Source of the DNA: Shimia aestuarii
GTDB lineage: Bacteria; Pseudomonadota; Alphaproteobacteria; Rhodobacterales; Rhodobacteraceae
Length of the DNA: 64,000 nucleotides
NCBI RefSeq assembly: GCF_022814865.1
Contig: NZ_JAKVRD010000004.1
Location: 186,001 to 250,000 of the forward strand
Reading direction: 5' to 3'
The translations under genes and the position numbers were made by a program. A model generated the notes under the pieces. The model searched no databases. It saw only the letters and a list, made by a program, of their open reading frames with translations, and had not been told where the DNA came from. Shown here in pieces: positions 8,726-18,077 of the stretch (its first letter is position 1; the number at the start of each line of letters is the position of its first letter).

Positions 8726-9010
8726 TCAGTCGTTGATGTCGTGATCGAATGTCTTGGGGGCGCTGCCGCGCAGGGCAAAGCTTCGCCGCAGGATGAACCA
8801 TGCGACGAGAGACAGAAGCGCTGCGATCAGAAGCAAGAGTGGCAATGACCATCCGGTGACCGACGGGATCAGCAGCAGGAGGCCGACGAGGGCGACACCG
8901 ATGGCAAAGCCGAGGAAGACAAAGCCCGGCGCGAGAGTTTCGAGGATCGCAAGGCCAAGCGCGGCGGCGATCCAGAGCCACCACGTGGCGTAGAGGGGGA
9001 TGCTCTCCAT
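8726..9010 (-). CDS. Small NfeD-like membrane protein
   Basis: The 94-residue protein has two or three hydrophobic segments (about residues 8-30, 33-50 and 55-72) with the NfeD-type pattern ILETLAPGFVFLGFAIG. It lacks the C-terminal OB-fold of long NfeD proteins, so it is a short form. Its start overlaps the stop of the SPFH gene by one base. NfeD and SPFH/stomatin proteins are a recurrent pair thought to organise membrane microdomains, which supports the call. Confidence 0.8.
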   Translation of the reverse strand: MESIPLYATWWLWIAAALGLAILETLAPGFVFLGFAIGVALVGLLLLIPSVTGWSLPLLLLIAALLSLVAWFILRRSFALRGSAPKTFDHDIND

Positions 9011-9900
9011 CAGGAGCCGCCTTTCAGGAGTTTGAACGCATCGCCAAAGGCCTCAAGCGCGGCGGCAGGCAGGACGATGGTCTGTTTGCCGTCGCCATTG
9101 CCGAGCGCGTTCAGGGCTTCGACCTGTTTCAGGGCGACCTGATATTGTGCCGCTTCGATGCCGTTCTCGCGGATCGCCTTGGCCACGACTTCGGTTGCAT
9201 AAGCCTCGGCTTCGGCCGAGATGCGGCGGGCCTTTGCGGCCTGTTCGGCGGCGTAGAGGTCGGCGTCGGCAGACAGCTCGACCGCGCGCTTGGTGCCTTC
9301 GGCCTCGGTCACCTGGGCGCGGCGGGCGCGTTCAGCGTTGAGCTGTTGCAGCATGGCGTCGCGGGTGGCTTGGTCGAGGTTCACGTCGAGAATTTCGGCG
9401 CGGGTCACTTCGATGCCCCAGTCATCGATGGCGGATTCCACGGAGTTTTTGATGGTCGAGATCAGGCGGGCGCGGTTGGCCTGCACATCGTCGAGATCCA
9501 TCATGCCGATCTCGGCGCGCACGATCCCGGCGACGGTTGTGGCGATGGCGGCGTCCACGTCGCGGATTCGGTAGACGGTCTTTTCCGGCTCGATGATGCG
9601 GTAGAAGACGGAGGTTTCCACCTCGAGAAGCACGTTGTCCTTGGTGATCGCGTCCTGGTTGGCGTTGGGGAGTTGGCGTTCGAGGATCGAGACCTGATGG
9701 CGGACCACGTCGAGGAAGGGCACGATCAGGTTGATGCCGGGGCCAAGCACCGCTTGCAGGCGGCCAAAGCGTTCGACCACGTGTTTCTCCGATTGCGGTA
9801 CGATGCGCACGCCCTTGAGGATAACAATGACGACGAAGACCGCCGCCAGAAGGTAGAGAAGGTTGCTTGCAACGAAGTTGAGAAGAACGTCTTCGGACAT
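9010..9900 (-). CDS. SPFH/band 7 (stomatin-like) membrane protein
   Basis: The 296-residue protein has one N-terminal transmembrane helix (residues about 8-28), then an SPFH/band 7 domain (RIVPQSEKHVVERFGR to about residue 200), then an Ala/Glu-rich coiled coil (AERARRAQVTEAEGTKR onward). It resembles bacterial QmcA/stomatin homologues that form oligomeric membrane cages, often partnered with NfeD or membrane proteases. The ATG at 9900 is chosen because GGAG lies just upstream and the helix then starts near the N-terminus. Longer starts would overlap the divergent tgt gene. It is co-transcribed with the NfeD-like gene. Confidence 0.88.
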   Translation of the reverse strand: MSEDVLLNFVASNLLYLLAAVFVVIVILKGVRIVPQSEKHVVERFGRLQAVLGPGINLIVPFLDVVRHQVSILERQLPNANQDAITKDNVLLEVETSVFYRIIEPEKTVYRIRDVDAAIATTVAGIVRAEIGMMDLDDVQANRARLISTIKNSVESAIDDWGIEVTRAEILDVNLDQATRDAMLQQLNAERARRAQVTEAEGTKRAVELSADADLYAAEQAAKARRISAEAEAYATEVVAKAIRENGIEAAQYQVALKQVEALNALGNGDGKQTIVLPAAALEAFGDAFKLLKGGS

Positions 9901-10016
9901 GGGAGGCTCCGTAAATACGCGCCGGTTGGCGGATTGCGGACAGAGTGCGCAAGGCTGCGCCATTTTACAAGGCCGCGCTTTTGTGGTTGGAGAAAGAAAA
10001 ACCCGAAAGGTATCGC

Positions 10017-11147
10017 ATGACATCCAGCTTTTCCTTTGAACTTGAGGCCACCGACGGCGCGGCGCGCAAGGGCGTGATCCGGACCCCGCGTGGCGACATC
10101 CGCACGCCTGCTTTCATGCCGGTGGGCACGGCGGCGACGGTCAAGGCGATGATGCCCGAGAGCGTGCGAGACACGGGGGCGGATATCCTTCTCGGCAACA
10201 CCTATCATCTGATGCTGCGCCCGACGGCAGAGCGGATTGATCGGTTGGGGGGCTTGCACAAGTTCATGAATTGGGACCGGCCAATCCTCACGGACTCGGG
10301 CGGGTTTCAGGTCATGAGCCTTGCCGACCTGCGCAAGCTCACCGAGAAGGGCGTGACCTTCAAAAGTCATATCGACGGCTCGCGCCATGAGTTGACGCCG
10401 GAGCGGTCGATGGAGATTCAGCGGTTGCTCGGCTCGGATATCGTTATGTGTTTCGACGAATGCCCGGCGCTTCCGGCGGATCGGGACCGGATCGCCGAGT
10501 CGATGCGGCTTTCGATGCGGTGGGCGGAGCGCTCGAAAGAGGCGTTTGGGGATCGACCGGGGCACGCGCTTTTCGGGATCATGCAGGGCGGGCTTGAGGC
10601 CGATCTGCGCGAGGAAAGTGCGCAGGCGCTCAAGGCCATCGGGTTCGATGGCTATGCGATTGGCGGGCTGGCCGTCGGCGAGGGGCAAGAGGCGATGTTC
10701 GATTGCCTCGACTATGCGCCGGGATACCTACCACAGGACAAGCCGCGCTACCTTATGGGGGTGGGCAAGCCGGATGATATCGTCGGCGCGGTCAAGCGCG
10801 GTATCGACATGATGGATTGCGTGTTGCCGAGCCGCTCGGGGCGCACGGGGCAGGCGTGGACCCGGCGGGGACAGGTCAATATCAAGAACGCGCGCCATGC
10901 GGATGATCCGCGCCCCTTGGATGAGCATTGCACCTGTCCGGCGTGCCGCAGCTATAGCCGGGCCTACCTGCACCATGTCTATCGTGCGGGCGAGATGATC
11001 TCGGGGATGCTGCTCACCTGGCACAACCTGCACTATTTCCAAGAGATCATGCAGGGGATGCGCGACGCGATTGCGGCGGGCACGTTCGAGGCATGGGAAG
11101 CGGAGTTCCACGCGACCCGCGCGCTTGGCGATATCGAGCCGGTCTAG
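10017..11147 (+). CDS. tgt: Queuine tRNA-ribosyltransferase
   Basis: The 376-residue enzyme exchanges guanine for preQ1 at the wobble position of GUN-anticodon tRNAs. Asp93 ([12 protein letters not shown]) and Asp267 ([11 protein letters not shown]) are the general base and nucleophile. The Zn site is CTCPAC with the following His near residue 335. The ATG at 10017 gives the family length of about 375; a longer frame upstream overlaps the SPFH promoter region. The tRNA-Asp genes at 22.3-22.5 kb (GTC anticodon) encode natural substrates. The gene's end overlaps the convergent glycosyltransferase by four bases. Confidence 0.96.
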   Translation: MTSSFSFELEATDGAARKGVIRTPRGDIRTPAFMPVGTAATVKAMMPESVRDTGADILLGNTYHLMLRPTAERIDRLGGLHKFMNWDRPILTDSGGFQVMSLADLRKLTEKGVTFKSHIDGSRHELTPERSMEIQRLLGSDIVMCFDECPALPADRDRIAESMRLSMRWAERSKEAFGDRPGHALFGIMQGGLEADLREESAQALKAIGFDGYAIGGLAVGEGQEAMFDCLDYAPGYLPQDKPRYLMGVGKPDDIVGAVKRGIDMMDCVLPSRSGRTGQAWTRRGQVNIKNARHADDPRPLDEHCTCPACRSYSRAYLHHVYRAGEMISGMLLTWHNLHYFQEIMQGMRDAIAAGTFEAWEAEFHATRALGDIEPV

Positions 11148-12061
11148 ACCTCGCCGTTCTCGACCGGGCCGGTGCCTGTGCGCCCGCGCAGTCCGTCGCG
11201 GATCGCGCGGGCAAGGTAGCGCAGGAAGGCGCGGGCCTCGCCCTTTTGATCGCGCGTTTTCATGAGCCAGCGCGGGATCAGATAGGCGAGGGTTGGCCAG
11301 ACAAGTGGCCCCATCGCGCGGCGATAGAAGATCAGCAGATTGCGATGGTAGTAATAGGCTTTCCACACCGGGCGAAAGCCTGAGGTGCGCGTTGCAAGTG
11401 TCTGGCAATCATGGGTAAAGCGGAGTTTTGGCGCAAAGCCAAGACGCAGCCCCGCGCGGGTCAGGGCGAGGGTATAGAGCCCGTCTTCCATGTAAAGAAA
11501 AAGGTCAGGGTCTGGCAGGCCAATGGTGCGCACCGCCGTGCGGGTTAGGAAGAGGCCGACAAAGGACGAGGCCGCGACGGGGCGCGTATAGGGGCTGGCG
11601 TAGTCCTCGGGGGTGAGGTGCGCGGGGATGAAACCGGGGCCGGAAAGGCGGTTGACCAGCGGGCGGTTCATTTCGCAGATCGTGCCGTCCGGGTAATAGG
11701 CCGCGGCGGCGAGCGCGTCCCAGCCGGTCTTGTCCATCGCCCGGAAAGCGGCAAGCGCGCCGGGGTCAGGGCGGGCGTCATCATCCATCAGGAGATACCA
11801 ATCGGGATCGAATGCCTCGCGCGCTTCGGTCAGCGCGCGGGCAAAGCCGCCCGCACCACCGAGATTGCGCTCGGTGAGCAAAATGCGGGTCTGGTCATCC
11901 TCAAGCGAGCGCAGCCAATCACGGGTGTCGGCGTCTGATCCATTGTCCACGATCACCAGATAATCCGCGCCTTCGCTGCGTAGCCGCGCAACGGTCTGGC
12001 GGATCTGGTCTGGGCGGTTCATCGTGACGACGAGGGCCGCGAGGGCGGGGGATTGGATCAT
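11144..12061 (-). CDS. Glycosyltransferase family 2 protein
   Basis: The 305-residue form starting at 12061 is a GT-A-fold glycosyltransferase. The nucleotide-binding beginning reads [16 protein letters not shown], with VDNGS, the acidic [10 protein letters not shown] near residue 95, and an acceptor-side segment around [19 protein letters not shown]. The architecture resembles GlfT2/rhamnosyltransferase-like enzymes that build polysaccharide or glycolipid. No transmembrane anchor is clear. The start is uncertain: the frame is open to 12205 and no strong ribosome site precedes 12061. It is divergent from lon and not in an obvious surface-sugar locus. Confidence 0.8.
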   Translation of the reverse strand: MIQSPALAALVVTMNRPDQIRQTVARLRSEGADYLVIVDNGSDADTRDWLRSLEDDQTRILLTERNLGGAGGFARALTEAREAFDPDWYLLMDDDARPDPGALAAFRAMDKTGWDALAAAAYYPDGTICEMNRPLVNRLSGPGFIPAHLTPEDYASPYTRPVAASSFVGLFLTRTAVRTIGLPDPDLFLYMEDGLYTLALTRAGLRLGFAPKLRFTHDCQTLATRTSGFRPVWKAYYYHRNLLIFYRRAMGPLVWPTLAYLIPRWLMKTRDQKGEARAFLRYLARAIRDGLRGRTGTGPVENGEV

Positions 12062-12228
12062 TGAAACCGGGAGATCAGGGGCGGGACGGGGCGACGATAG
12101 CCTTGGGGCGCGGGGCTGTCCAGCAAGCCGGGAGCGCGGTTTGCTGGGGAATTTTTCATGCATTGCCCGGATTCGCGGCTTGTGGCTCCTGTCCGGGGGC
12201 GGCATTGTGTGCCGACGAGCCGGAACAG

Positions 12229-12254
12229 TTGAAACTGGCAGGGGTATGCCCCAC
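12229..12254 (+). promoter_or_regulatory. RpoH (sigma-32)-type promoter of lon
   Basis: TTGAAA (12229-12234), a 14-bp spacer and CCCCAC (12249-12254, followed by CTTA) match the heat-shock promoter form CTTGAAA-N13-15-CCCCATnT. The start of lon lies about 80 bp downstream. Heat-shock control of lon is established in proteobacteria; the site itself is seen directly. Confidence 0.75.
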
Positions 12255-12336
12255 CTTAGACTGTGAGGAAACGGAAACGGCCAAAGGGTTGCCGCTTATG
12301 GGGCCCGTGTCGTTTTGCCAAGAACAAGGACCGAGT

Positions 12337-14733
12337 ATGCAAGAGCCTCTCAATTCTTCTTATCCTGTGCTGCCACTGCGCGATATCGTGGTGTTCCCGC
12401 ACATGATCGTGCCGCTTTTCGTGGGGCGCGACAAATCTGTACGGGCGCTCGAAGAAGTCATGGCAGATGACAAGCAAATCCTTCTGTCGAGCCAGATCGA
12501 CCCGGCGATTGATGACCCGGATGCCGATGGTATCTATCGCGCTGGCGTGTTGGCCAATGTGCTACAGCTTCTGAAACTGCCCGATGGCACCGTGAAGGTG
12601 CTGGTCGAGGGCGTAAGCCGTGTGCAGATCACCCATTTCATCGAAAACGACGATTTCTTTGAGGCCGAGGCCGAATACCTGACGGAGCTTCCGGGCGACG
12701 CAGCCACCATTGAGGCGCTTTTGCGGACCGTCACCGACGAGTTCGAGCGCTATGCCAAGGTCAAGAAGAACATCCCCGAAGAGGCGCTTTCGGCGGTCTC
12801 CGAGACAGTCGAGCCGCAAAAGCTTGCCGATCTCGTGGCGGGGCATCTTGGCATCGAGGTCGACCAGAAGCAGGAACTTCTGGAGACGCTTTCGGTCAGC
12901 GAGCGGCTTGAGAAGGTCTATGGTCTGATGCAGGGCGAAATGAGCGTCTTGCAGGTCGAGAAGAAGATCAAGACGCGCGTGAAATCCCAAATGGAGCGCA
13001 CGCAGCGCGAATATTACCTGAATGAGCAGATGAAGGCCATTCAGAAGGAGCTTGGCGACGGTGAGGACGGCGAGGGCGAAATCGCTGAACTCGAAGAGAA
13101 GATCGCCGCAACCAAGCTTTCGAAAGAGGCCAAGGAAAAGGCCGAGGCGGAACTCAAGAAGCTCAAGAACATGAGCCCGATGAGCGCCGAGGCGACTGTC
13201 GTGCGCAACTATCTTGATTGGATGCTGTCGATCCCGTGGGGCAAGAAATCCCGCGTGAAGAAAGATCTAGGCCGTGCCGAAACGATCCTTGATGAGGATC
13301 ACTACGGGCTTGCGAAGGTCAAGGAGCGCATTGTCGAATATCTCGCAGTGCAACAGCGGTCTGCCAAGCTCAAGGGGCCGATCCTGTGCCTTGTCGGGCC
13401 TCCGGGCGTCGGTAAGACCTCGCTTGGCAAATCCGTGGCCAAGGCGACGGGACGCGAATTTATCCGCATTTCCCTTGGTGGGGTGCGCGATGAGAGCGAA
13501 ATCCGCGGCCACCGTCGGACCTATATCGGCTCCATGCCGGGCAAGATCATTCAGGCGCTGAAGAAGGCGAAGACGACGAACCCGCTTATCCTGCTCGATG
13601 AGATCGACAAGATGGGTCAGGACTTCCGGGGCGACCCGGCGTCGGCGATGCTCGAAGTGCTCGACCCGGAGCAGAACGGCACGTTTGTGGACCATTACCT
13701 TGAGGTTGAATACGACCTCAGCAACGTGATGTTCCTGACCACGGCCAATAGCTACAACATGCCGGGGCCGCTTCTCGACCGGATGGAGATCATCCCGCTG
13801 GCGGGCTACACCGAGGAAGAGAAGGCAGAGATCGCGACGCGGCACCTTGTGCCCAAGCAGGTCAAGAACCACGGGCTCAAGGCCAAGGAGTTCTCGATCG
13901 AGCCGGAGGCGCTCATGGAGATGATCCGTACCTATACCCGCGAGGCGGGGGTGCGGAACCTCGAGCGTGAGCTTGGCAAATTGGCGCGCAAGGCGGTGAC
14001 CAAGATCGTCAAGGGCGAGACCGAAGCGGTCGACGTGACGCCGGAAAACCTTGACGATTTCCTTGGCGTGAAGAAGTTCCGCTATGGTCTCGCCGAGAAG
14101 GAAGATCAGGTCGGGGTTGTCACGGGGCTGGCCTATACCAGTGTCGGGGGCGATCTTCTCTCTATCGAGGCGCTGCGCCTGCCGGGCAAGGGCCGGATGA
14201 AGACCACCGGGAAGCTTGGCGATGTGATGAAGGAATCCATCGACGCGGCCTCGAGTTATGTGCGCTCTATCGCGCCGCAGATCGGGGTCAAGCCACCGCT
14301 GTTTGACAAGTGGGACATCCACGTTCACGTGCCGGACGGGGCGACGCCCAAGGACGGGCCGTCGGCGGGTCTTGCCATGGTGACGGCGATTGTCTCGACG
14401 CTCACGGGGATTCCGGTGCGCAAGGATATCGCCATGACCGGCGAGGTCACGCTGCGCGGCAATGCCTCGGCGATTGGCGGTCTCAAGGAGAAGCTTCTTG
14501 CGGCGCTGCGTGGCGGCGTGAAGACGGTGCTGATCCCCGAGGAAAACGAGAAAGACCTCGCGGAGATTCCCGACAACGTCAAGGAAGGCCTCGAGATCAT
14601 CCCGGTGAGCCATGTGCGCGACGTGCTCAAGCTCGCGCTGGTACGAGAGCCGGATGCGATCGAATGGGACGAGGCGGCAGAAGTTGCCGCAGCCCTCGCG
14701 CGCGACGAAGGGACCAGCGCCACGGCGCATTGA
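12337..14733 (+). CDS. lon: ATP-dependent Lon protease
   Basis: The 798-residue cytoplasmic AAA+ serine protease degrades damaged and regulatory proteins. It has an N-terminal LON substrate domain (about residues 10-200), a coiled region (about 200-300), Walker A GPPGVGKT near residue 354, Walker [12 protein letters not shown], and a C-terminal S16 protease domain. The Ser-Lys dyad lies in [10 protein letters not shown] (Ser near 676) and GGLKEKLL (Lys near 717). The ATG at 12337 is preceded by AAGGA and the N-terminus [14 protein letters not shown] is canonical, so longer upstream readings are rejected. A heat-shock-type promoter precedes it and a GAAA-loop terminator follows. Confidence 0.97.
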   Translation: MQEPLNSSYPVLPLRDIVVFPHMIVPLFVGRDKSVRALEEVMADDKQILLSSQIDPAIDDPDADGIYRAGVLANVLQLLKLPDGTVKVLVEGVSRVQITHFIENDDFFEAEAEYLTELPGDAATIEALLRTVTDEFERYAKVKKNIPEEALSAVSETVEPQKLADLVAGHLGIEVDQKQELLETLSVSERLEKVYGLMQGEMSVLQVEKKIKTRVKSQMERTQREYYLNEQMKAIQKELGDGEDGEGEIAELEEKIAATKLSKEAKEKAEAELKKLKNMSPMSAEATVVRNYLDWMLSIPWGKKSRVKKDLGRAETILDEDHYGLAKVKERIVEYLAVQQRSAKLKGPILCLVGPPGVGKTSLGKSVAKATGREFIRISLGGVRDESEIRGHRRTYIGSMPGKIIQALKKAKTTNPLILLDEIDKMGQDFRGDPASAMLEVLDPEQNGTFVDHYLEVEYDLSNVMFLTTANSYNMPGPLLDRMEIIPLAGYTEEEKAEIATRHLVPKQVKNHGLKAKEFSIEPEALMEMIRTYTREAGVRNLERELGKLARKAVTKIVKGETEAVDVTPENLDDFLGVKKFRYGLAEKEDQVGVVTGLAYTSVGGDLLSIEALRLPGKGRMKTTGKLGDVMKESIDAASSYVRSIAPQIGVKPPLFDKWDIHVHVPDGATPKDGPSAGLAMVTAIVSTLTGIPVRKDIAMTGEVTLRGNASAIGGLKEKLLAALRGGVKTVLIPEENEKDLAEIPDNVKEGLEIIPVSHVRDVLKLALVREPDAIEWDEAAEVAAALARDEGTSATAH

Positions 14734-14761
14734 TCTCCGTCAGAGACCTGCAAATGACAAA

Positions 14762-14788
14762 GGGCGTGGAGAAATCCACGCCCTTTTT
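14762..14788. terminator. Terminator between convergent lon and the S74-domain gene
   Basis: A perfect 9-bp stem (GGGCGTGGA / TCCACGCCC) with a GAAA tetraloop is followed by five T. Three A precede it, so it may also work for the opposite strand. Confidence 0.9.
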
Positions 14789-14806
14789 CGTTGGTCGGCG
14801 GTGCTA

Positions 14807-15250
14807 TCAGTCCACCCGCGTCATCGACAGGCCGAGCATCCCGTAATCCACGGCAAGATAGCCGCCGGGCATGGTCAGGACCGCGTCGGGCGTATGGGCA
14901 AGCACATCCTGCGCCATGACGCCTTCGAAGACCTGAGGGTGGCCTTTGTAGCGGAAATGATAGAGCGGCAGACCGTTCGCGGCGGTGCCGACGCGGTCGA
15001 TATCCGTCTTGAGACGCTCATCGCTTGGGGCGGGCAGGGGCGCAGGGCTGCTCGACGTTGCAAGAAGCGCCATGGTCAGTGCCAAGAGGCCGACAATGGC
15101 GATCGCCGGGGTCGAGGCACTGGCGGCGTCGTCAGCCACGGATTGTGAGGAGACCGTAGGTGTCCCAAAGGCTGTGGCCGGCGGGCCTGCCAAGGCGGTC
15201 GTGGCGGTCAGCGAGGTGATGAGAAGAGTGGCAATGGCGGTGTGTCGCAT
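14807..15250 (-). CDS. Secreted or anchored small protein with a tail-fibre (peptidase S74-like) domain
   Basis: The 147-residue protein has a signal peptide (residues 1-21, ending ALA before GPP), a Ser/Ala-rich linker, a hydrophobic helix (about 48-66) and a C-terminal domain beginning SDERLKTDIDRVG. SDxRLKxDI and the following YHFRYKG and GVMAQDVL are hallmarks of the S74 intramolecular chaperone domain of phage tail fibres. Here the domain stands on a small exported protein with no phage genes around it. The start at 15250 has AGGGGA eight bases upstream. Function is unknown; a surface-fibre or assembly role is inference only. Confidence 0.75.
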   Translation of the reverse strand: MRHTAIATLLITSLTATTALAGPPATAFGTPTVSSQSVADDAASASTPAIAIVGLLALTMALLATSSSPAPLPAPSDERLKTDIDRVGTAANGLPLYHFRYKGHPQVFEGVMAQDVLAHTPDAVLTMPGGYLAVDYGMLGLSMTRVD

Positions 15251-15365
15251 GACATAATCCCCTTGTTTGGCGCGCGTCACAAAGCGTTCTCGAAATGTCA
15301 TCTGGAGTCAATGCGGCATGGCTGTTACGCTGTTTCCAAACCGAAAACAGTGAGGTGAGTCCAAG

Positions 15366-15782
15366 ATGGCCAAGACGACCACAACCCGCGCCAAGAGCAC
15401 GACGCGCAAACCCGCGGGCACCGCCCGTAAGACCACAACCAAGCGCAAGACGGCCAGCGCCGCCGCCGCAAAGCCGGTTGTCGTCAACGAGGCCAAGCCG
15501 GTGGTTGCCGGCCCCGAGATGAAAAAGAAAGAGCTGATCGACATGGTTGTCGAACGCTCCGGCATCAAGAAGCGCTTTGCCAAGCCGACCGTGGAAGCGA
15601 TGCTTGCCGTGCTCGGCGAAGCACTGGACGAAGGGCGCGAGCTCAACCTGCGGCCATTCGGTAAAATGAAGGTACAGCGCGCCAAAGAAGTGTCGAACGG
15701 CAAGGTAATGAACGTCCGCCTGCGCCAGCCAAAAAAGCAGCCCGAGGGCGCGAAAGAAGGGGTTGCAGAGGCTGCGGAGTGA
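15366..15782 (+). CDS. HU-family DNA-binding protein with a basic N-terminal tail
   Basis: The 138-residue protein has two parts. Residues 1-50 are a Lys/Ala/Thr/Arg-rich low-complexity tail (repeated KTTT, RKTTT, KRKTA) like histone H1 or alginate-regulator tails. Residues about 51-122 form an HU/IHF fold (MKKKELIDMVVERSGIKKRFAKPTVEAML, ELNLRPFGKMKV). A short acidic tail ends it. HU proteins bend and compact DNA; the tail may bridge DNA segments. It is monocistronic, and the promoter of the next tRNA overlaps its last codons. Confidence 0.85.
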   Translation: MAKTTTTRAKSTTRKPAGTARKTTTKRKTASAAAAKPVVVNEAKPVVAGPEMKKKELIDMVVERSGIKKRFAKPTVEAMLAVLGEALDEGRELNLRPFGKMKVQRAKEVSNGKVMNVRLRQPKKQPEGAKEGVAEAAE

Positions 15783-15791
15783 GGCTACATA
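15763..15791 (+). promoter_or_regulatory. Promoter of tRNA-Val(CAC)
   Basis: TTGCAG (15763-15768), a 17-bp spacer and TACATA (15786-15791) lie 10 bp before the tRNA. The -35 and half the spacer overlap the 3' end of the HU gene. Confidence 0.55.
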
Positions 15792-15801
15792 GCGCGTCAC
15801 C

Positions 15802-15876
15802 GGGTGATTAGCTCAGTGGTAGAGCGCTTCGTTCACATCGAAGATGTCAGGAGTTCAAATCTCTTATCACCCACCA
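15802..15876 (+). tRNA. tRNA-Val (anticodon CAC)
   Basis: The 75-nt cloverleaf has acceptor GGGTGAT/ATCACCC, D-arm TAGCTCAGTGGTAGAG, anticodon stem CTTCG/CGAAG with loop TTCACAT, T-loop TTCAAAT and an encoded CCA end. The anticodon CAC reads GUG. Confidence 0.95.
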
Positions 15877-15881
15877 GTTTC

Positions 15882-15921
15882 AAGGGCGCTCCCCGCAAGG
15901 GTTGAGCGCCCTTCTTCTTTT
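15882..15921 (+). terminator. Terminator after tRNA-Val(CAC)
   Basis: A 10-bp perfect stem (AAGGGCGCTC / GAGCGCCCTT) with a 12-nt loop is followed by the T-rich CTTCTTTT. It starts 6 bp after the tRNA. Confidence 0.8.
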
Positions 15922-15956
15922 CGGGGACTGGTTTGGAAGGTCGGTGAAAATTCCTG

Positions 15957-15985
15957 TTGAACCCGCCCGCAGGCGCGGCTAATAA
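15957..15985 (+). promoter_or_regulatory. Promoter of tRNA-Val(TAC)
   Basis: TTGAAC (15957-15962), a 17-bp GC-rich spacer and TAATAA (15980-15985) lie 10 bp before the second tRNA-Val. Spacing and distance match the promoter of the first tRNA-Val. Confidence 0.7.
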
Positions 15986-15995
15986 AGCGCGCATC

Positions 15996-16071
<76 letters not shown>

Positions 16072-16104
16072 TCCCACTTCATTGATTTCAAAGAAGCCGC
16101 GTGG

Positions 16105-17076
16105 TCATGAAGCGTTTCGTCGTGCCTGACCGGGTGTTGTGCCGAAGACGCGTTTGAAGGCGCGGTTGAAGGCGGGTTCGGATTGGTAGCCGAGGTCGGC
16201 GGCGATGGATGCGATGGGGTGGCTGGTTTCGCGCAAGGAGCGCCGTGCAAGGTTCATGCGCCACTGGGCCAAGTATTGCATAGCAGGCGTGCCAACGAGA
16301 CCGGTGAAGCGCGCCGCAAAGGCCGAGCGTGACATGCCCGCCACCTGTGCGAGGCTCTCGACCGTCCAATCGGCGGCCGGATCGCGATGAATGGCGACGA
16401 TGGCGCGTCCGATCTGGGGATCTCGCGCGGCCTTGAGCCAACCGCGGTCGGCCTCTTGCGATCGGCTGAGCCAACGGCGGATCGCCTCGATCACAAGGAC
16501 ATCGGCCAGTCGGGTGATGACGGTTTCGCCACCGGGGCGCAACTCGCGGGCTTCGCGGGCGATAAACTGCAACGTGCCCTGGAGCCAGCTTCCGGCCTCT
16601 TCCTCCCACGGGTCGATTTTGAGCACATCCGGCAGAAGCGCCATCAGCATCGGGCTTGAGGCGTGATCGAGACGCACGAGCCCGTACATGATGCTGCATT
16701 CCGCCCCGCCACCGCCGTATTCGACTGTCTCATATAGCTCGGTCACCTTGCGGATCGGCAGGTCTTCGAGCTGCATCAGTCGGGCTTCGGCGTCGCTATA
16801 GAGGTTGATCGGGGCGCCGTGGGTCATCAGCACCAGATCGCCTTTCTGAATCTCGAAAGGGGCGTCGTCTCCGACTTTCATCCAAGCCCGACCGCCGATC
16901 ACGACGGCAAAGCTCATCACTTCGGGAAAGCCGGGAATGGTGATGCCCCATGGCGCGCTAAGTCGCGACTGGCAGTAGAAGGTGCCGGTCAGTTTCAGCA
17001 GGTGCAGGATCTCGCCCAGCGGATCACCGGTGGGTTGCGCGAGGAGGTCGGGGTTTGGGACGTGGGGCTGTGTCAT
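16105..17076 (-). CDS. AraC-family transcriptional regulator with N-terminal cupin
   Basis: The 323-residue protein has an N-terminal cupin-type sensing half (about residues 15-200, AVVIGGRAWMKVGDDAPFEIQKGDLVLM) and a C-terminal AraC DNA-binding domain (about 215-318). The latter has two helix-turn-helix motifs around VESLAQVAGMSRSAFAARFTGLVG and HPIASIAADLGYQSEPAFNRAFKR. It is divergent from the NAD(P)-binding protein and DUF4345 genes, which are its likely targets. A 7-5-7 palindrome lies in the shared gap. The effector is unknown. Confidence 0.9.
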   Translation of the reverse strand: MTQPHVPNPDLLAQPTGDPLGEILHLLKLTGTFYCQSRLSAPWGITIPGFPEVMSFAVVIGGRAWMKVGDDAPFEIQKGDLVLMTHGAPINLYSDAEARLMQLEDLPIRKVTELYETVEYGGGGAECSIMYGLVRLDHASSPMLMALLPDVLKIDPWEEEAGSWLQGTLQFIAREARELRPGGETVITRLADVLVIEAIRRWLSRSQEADRGWLKAARDPQIGRAIVAIHRDPAADWTVESLAQVAGMSRSAFAARFTGLVGTPAMQYLAQWRMNLARRSLRETSHPIASIAADLGYQSEPAFNRAFKRVFGTTPGQARRNAS

Positions 17077-17105
17077 GGGGGTATTGTGGCGCGATTATCA
17101 CCTTG

Positions 17106-17124
17106 CGTCCAGATGTGCTGGACG
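17106..17124. promoter_or_regulatory. Palindrome in the AraC divergent promoter region
   Basis: CGTCCAG-ATGTG-CTGGACG is a perfect 7-bp inverted repeat 29 bp from the araC-like start and 97 bp from the divergent gene. The related half-site ATCCAGAG lies about 35 bp away. AraC proteins usually prefer direct repeats, so another regulator or an RNA structure remains possible. Confidence 0.45.
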
Positions 17125-17220
17125 ATGGGGTAATAAATCCGGACGTGCGGGAATTGTTCATCCAGAGCGCGTCGATACCTTGGGGGCATCAAACGACCTA
17201 TGCATCCCAAGGAGAACCCC

Positions 17221-18048
17221 ATGCATACCAAAACCACTCTAGTTCTTGGCGCCACCGGTAAGACCGGATCGCGTGTTGCGCGCCGCCTCGAAGCGCTTGG
17301 CCTGCCGGTGCGCCGCGGGTCGCGTCGCGCGGCGCGGCCTTTCGATTGGAGCGCGCCAGAGACATGGCCTGCCGCGCTTGAAGGCGTGTCCTCTGTCTAT
17401 ATCTCGTATTTCCCTGATATCGCCGTGCCCGGCGCGGTGGAGGCCGTTTCGGCCCTTGTTGATCTGGCGCGTGCCTCGGGCGTTGAAAAGCTTGTCCTGC
17501 TGACTGGACGGGGCGAGCACCATGCACAGCGCGCGGAAGAGGTGGTGCGCGGCTCTGGTCTGCGCTTTACCATCGTGCGCGCGGCCTGGTTCGCTCAGAA
17601 CTTCTCGGAAGGGGCTTTGCATGCGCCGGTGATGGCAGGCGTGGTCCCGATGCCGGGCGGCGAGGTGCAGGAACCGATTGTCGATGTCGACGATATCGCC
17701 GATGTGGCGGTCGCGGCGCTGACCGAACCGGGCCATGACGGCGCGCTTTATGAAGTGACCGGTCCGCGCCTGATGACCTTTGCCGAGATGGCCGAAGCGC
17801 TTTCAAAGGCCAGCGGCCGGTCGGTCGCACATGCGCCGATTTCGTTTGAGGATTTCCATGCGGCTTTGCTCGAAGCGCAGGGCGAGATGATCGCCGATGT
17901 GCTGACGGGGATCGCGCGGGAAACGTTGGACGGGCGCAACGCCTATGTGACCGACGGTGTGCAGCGCGCCCTGGGCCGAGCGCCGCGTGACTTCCTCACC
18001 TTTGCAGAAACCGCCGCACAGAGCGGCGCCTGGGCCGATGCGGCCTGA
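17221..18048 (+). CDS. NmrA/NAD(P)H-binding atypical short-chain dehydrogenase-like protein
   Basis: The 275-residue protein has a Rossmann fold with TLVLGATGKTGSRVARRL at the N-terminus, the glycine-rich dinucleotide site. VLLTGRGEHHAQRAEEVVRGSGLRFTIVRAAWFAQNF follows in the order seen in NmrA/azoreductase-like proteins. The canonical SDR YxxxK is not evident, as is usual for this group. The ATG at 17221 is chosen because AAGGAG lies six bases upstream. It forms a likely two-gene operon with the DUF4345 gene and faces the AraC regulator. This layout is common for quinone/aldehyde stress modules, but the substrate is unknown. Confidence 0.85.
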   Translation: MHTKTTLVLGATGKTGSRVARRLEALGLPVRRGSRRAARPFDWSAPETWPAALEGVSSVYISYFPDIAVPGAVEAVSALVDLARASGVEKLVLLTGRGEHHAQRAEEVVRGSGLRFTIVRAAWFAQNFSEGALHAPVMAGVVPMPGGEVQEPIVDVDDIADVAVAALTEPGHDGALYEVTGPRLMTFAEMAEALSKASGRSVAHAPISFEDFHAALLEAQGEMIADVLTGIARETLDGRNAYVTDGVQRALGRAPRDFLTFAETAAQSGAWADAA

Positions 18049-18077
18049 ACCAGATCAGCTATTGAAAGGATAAACAC

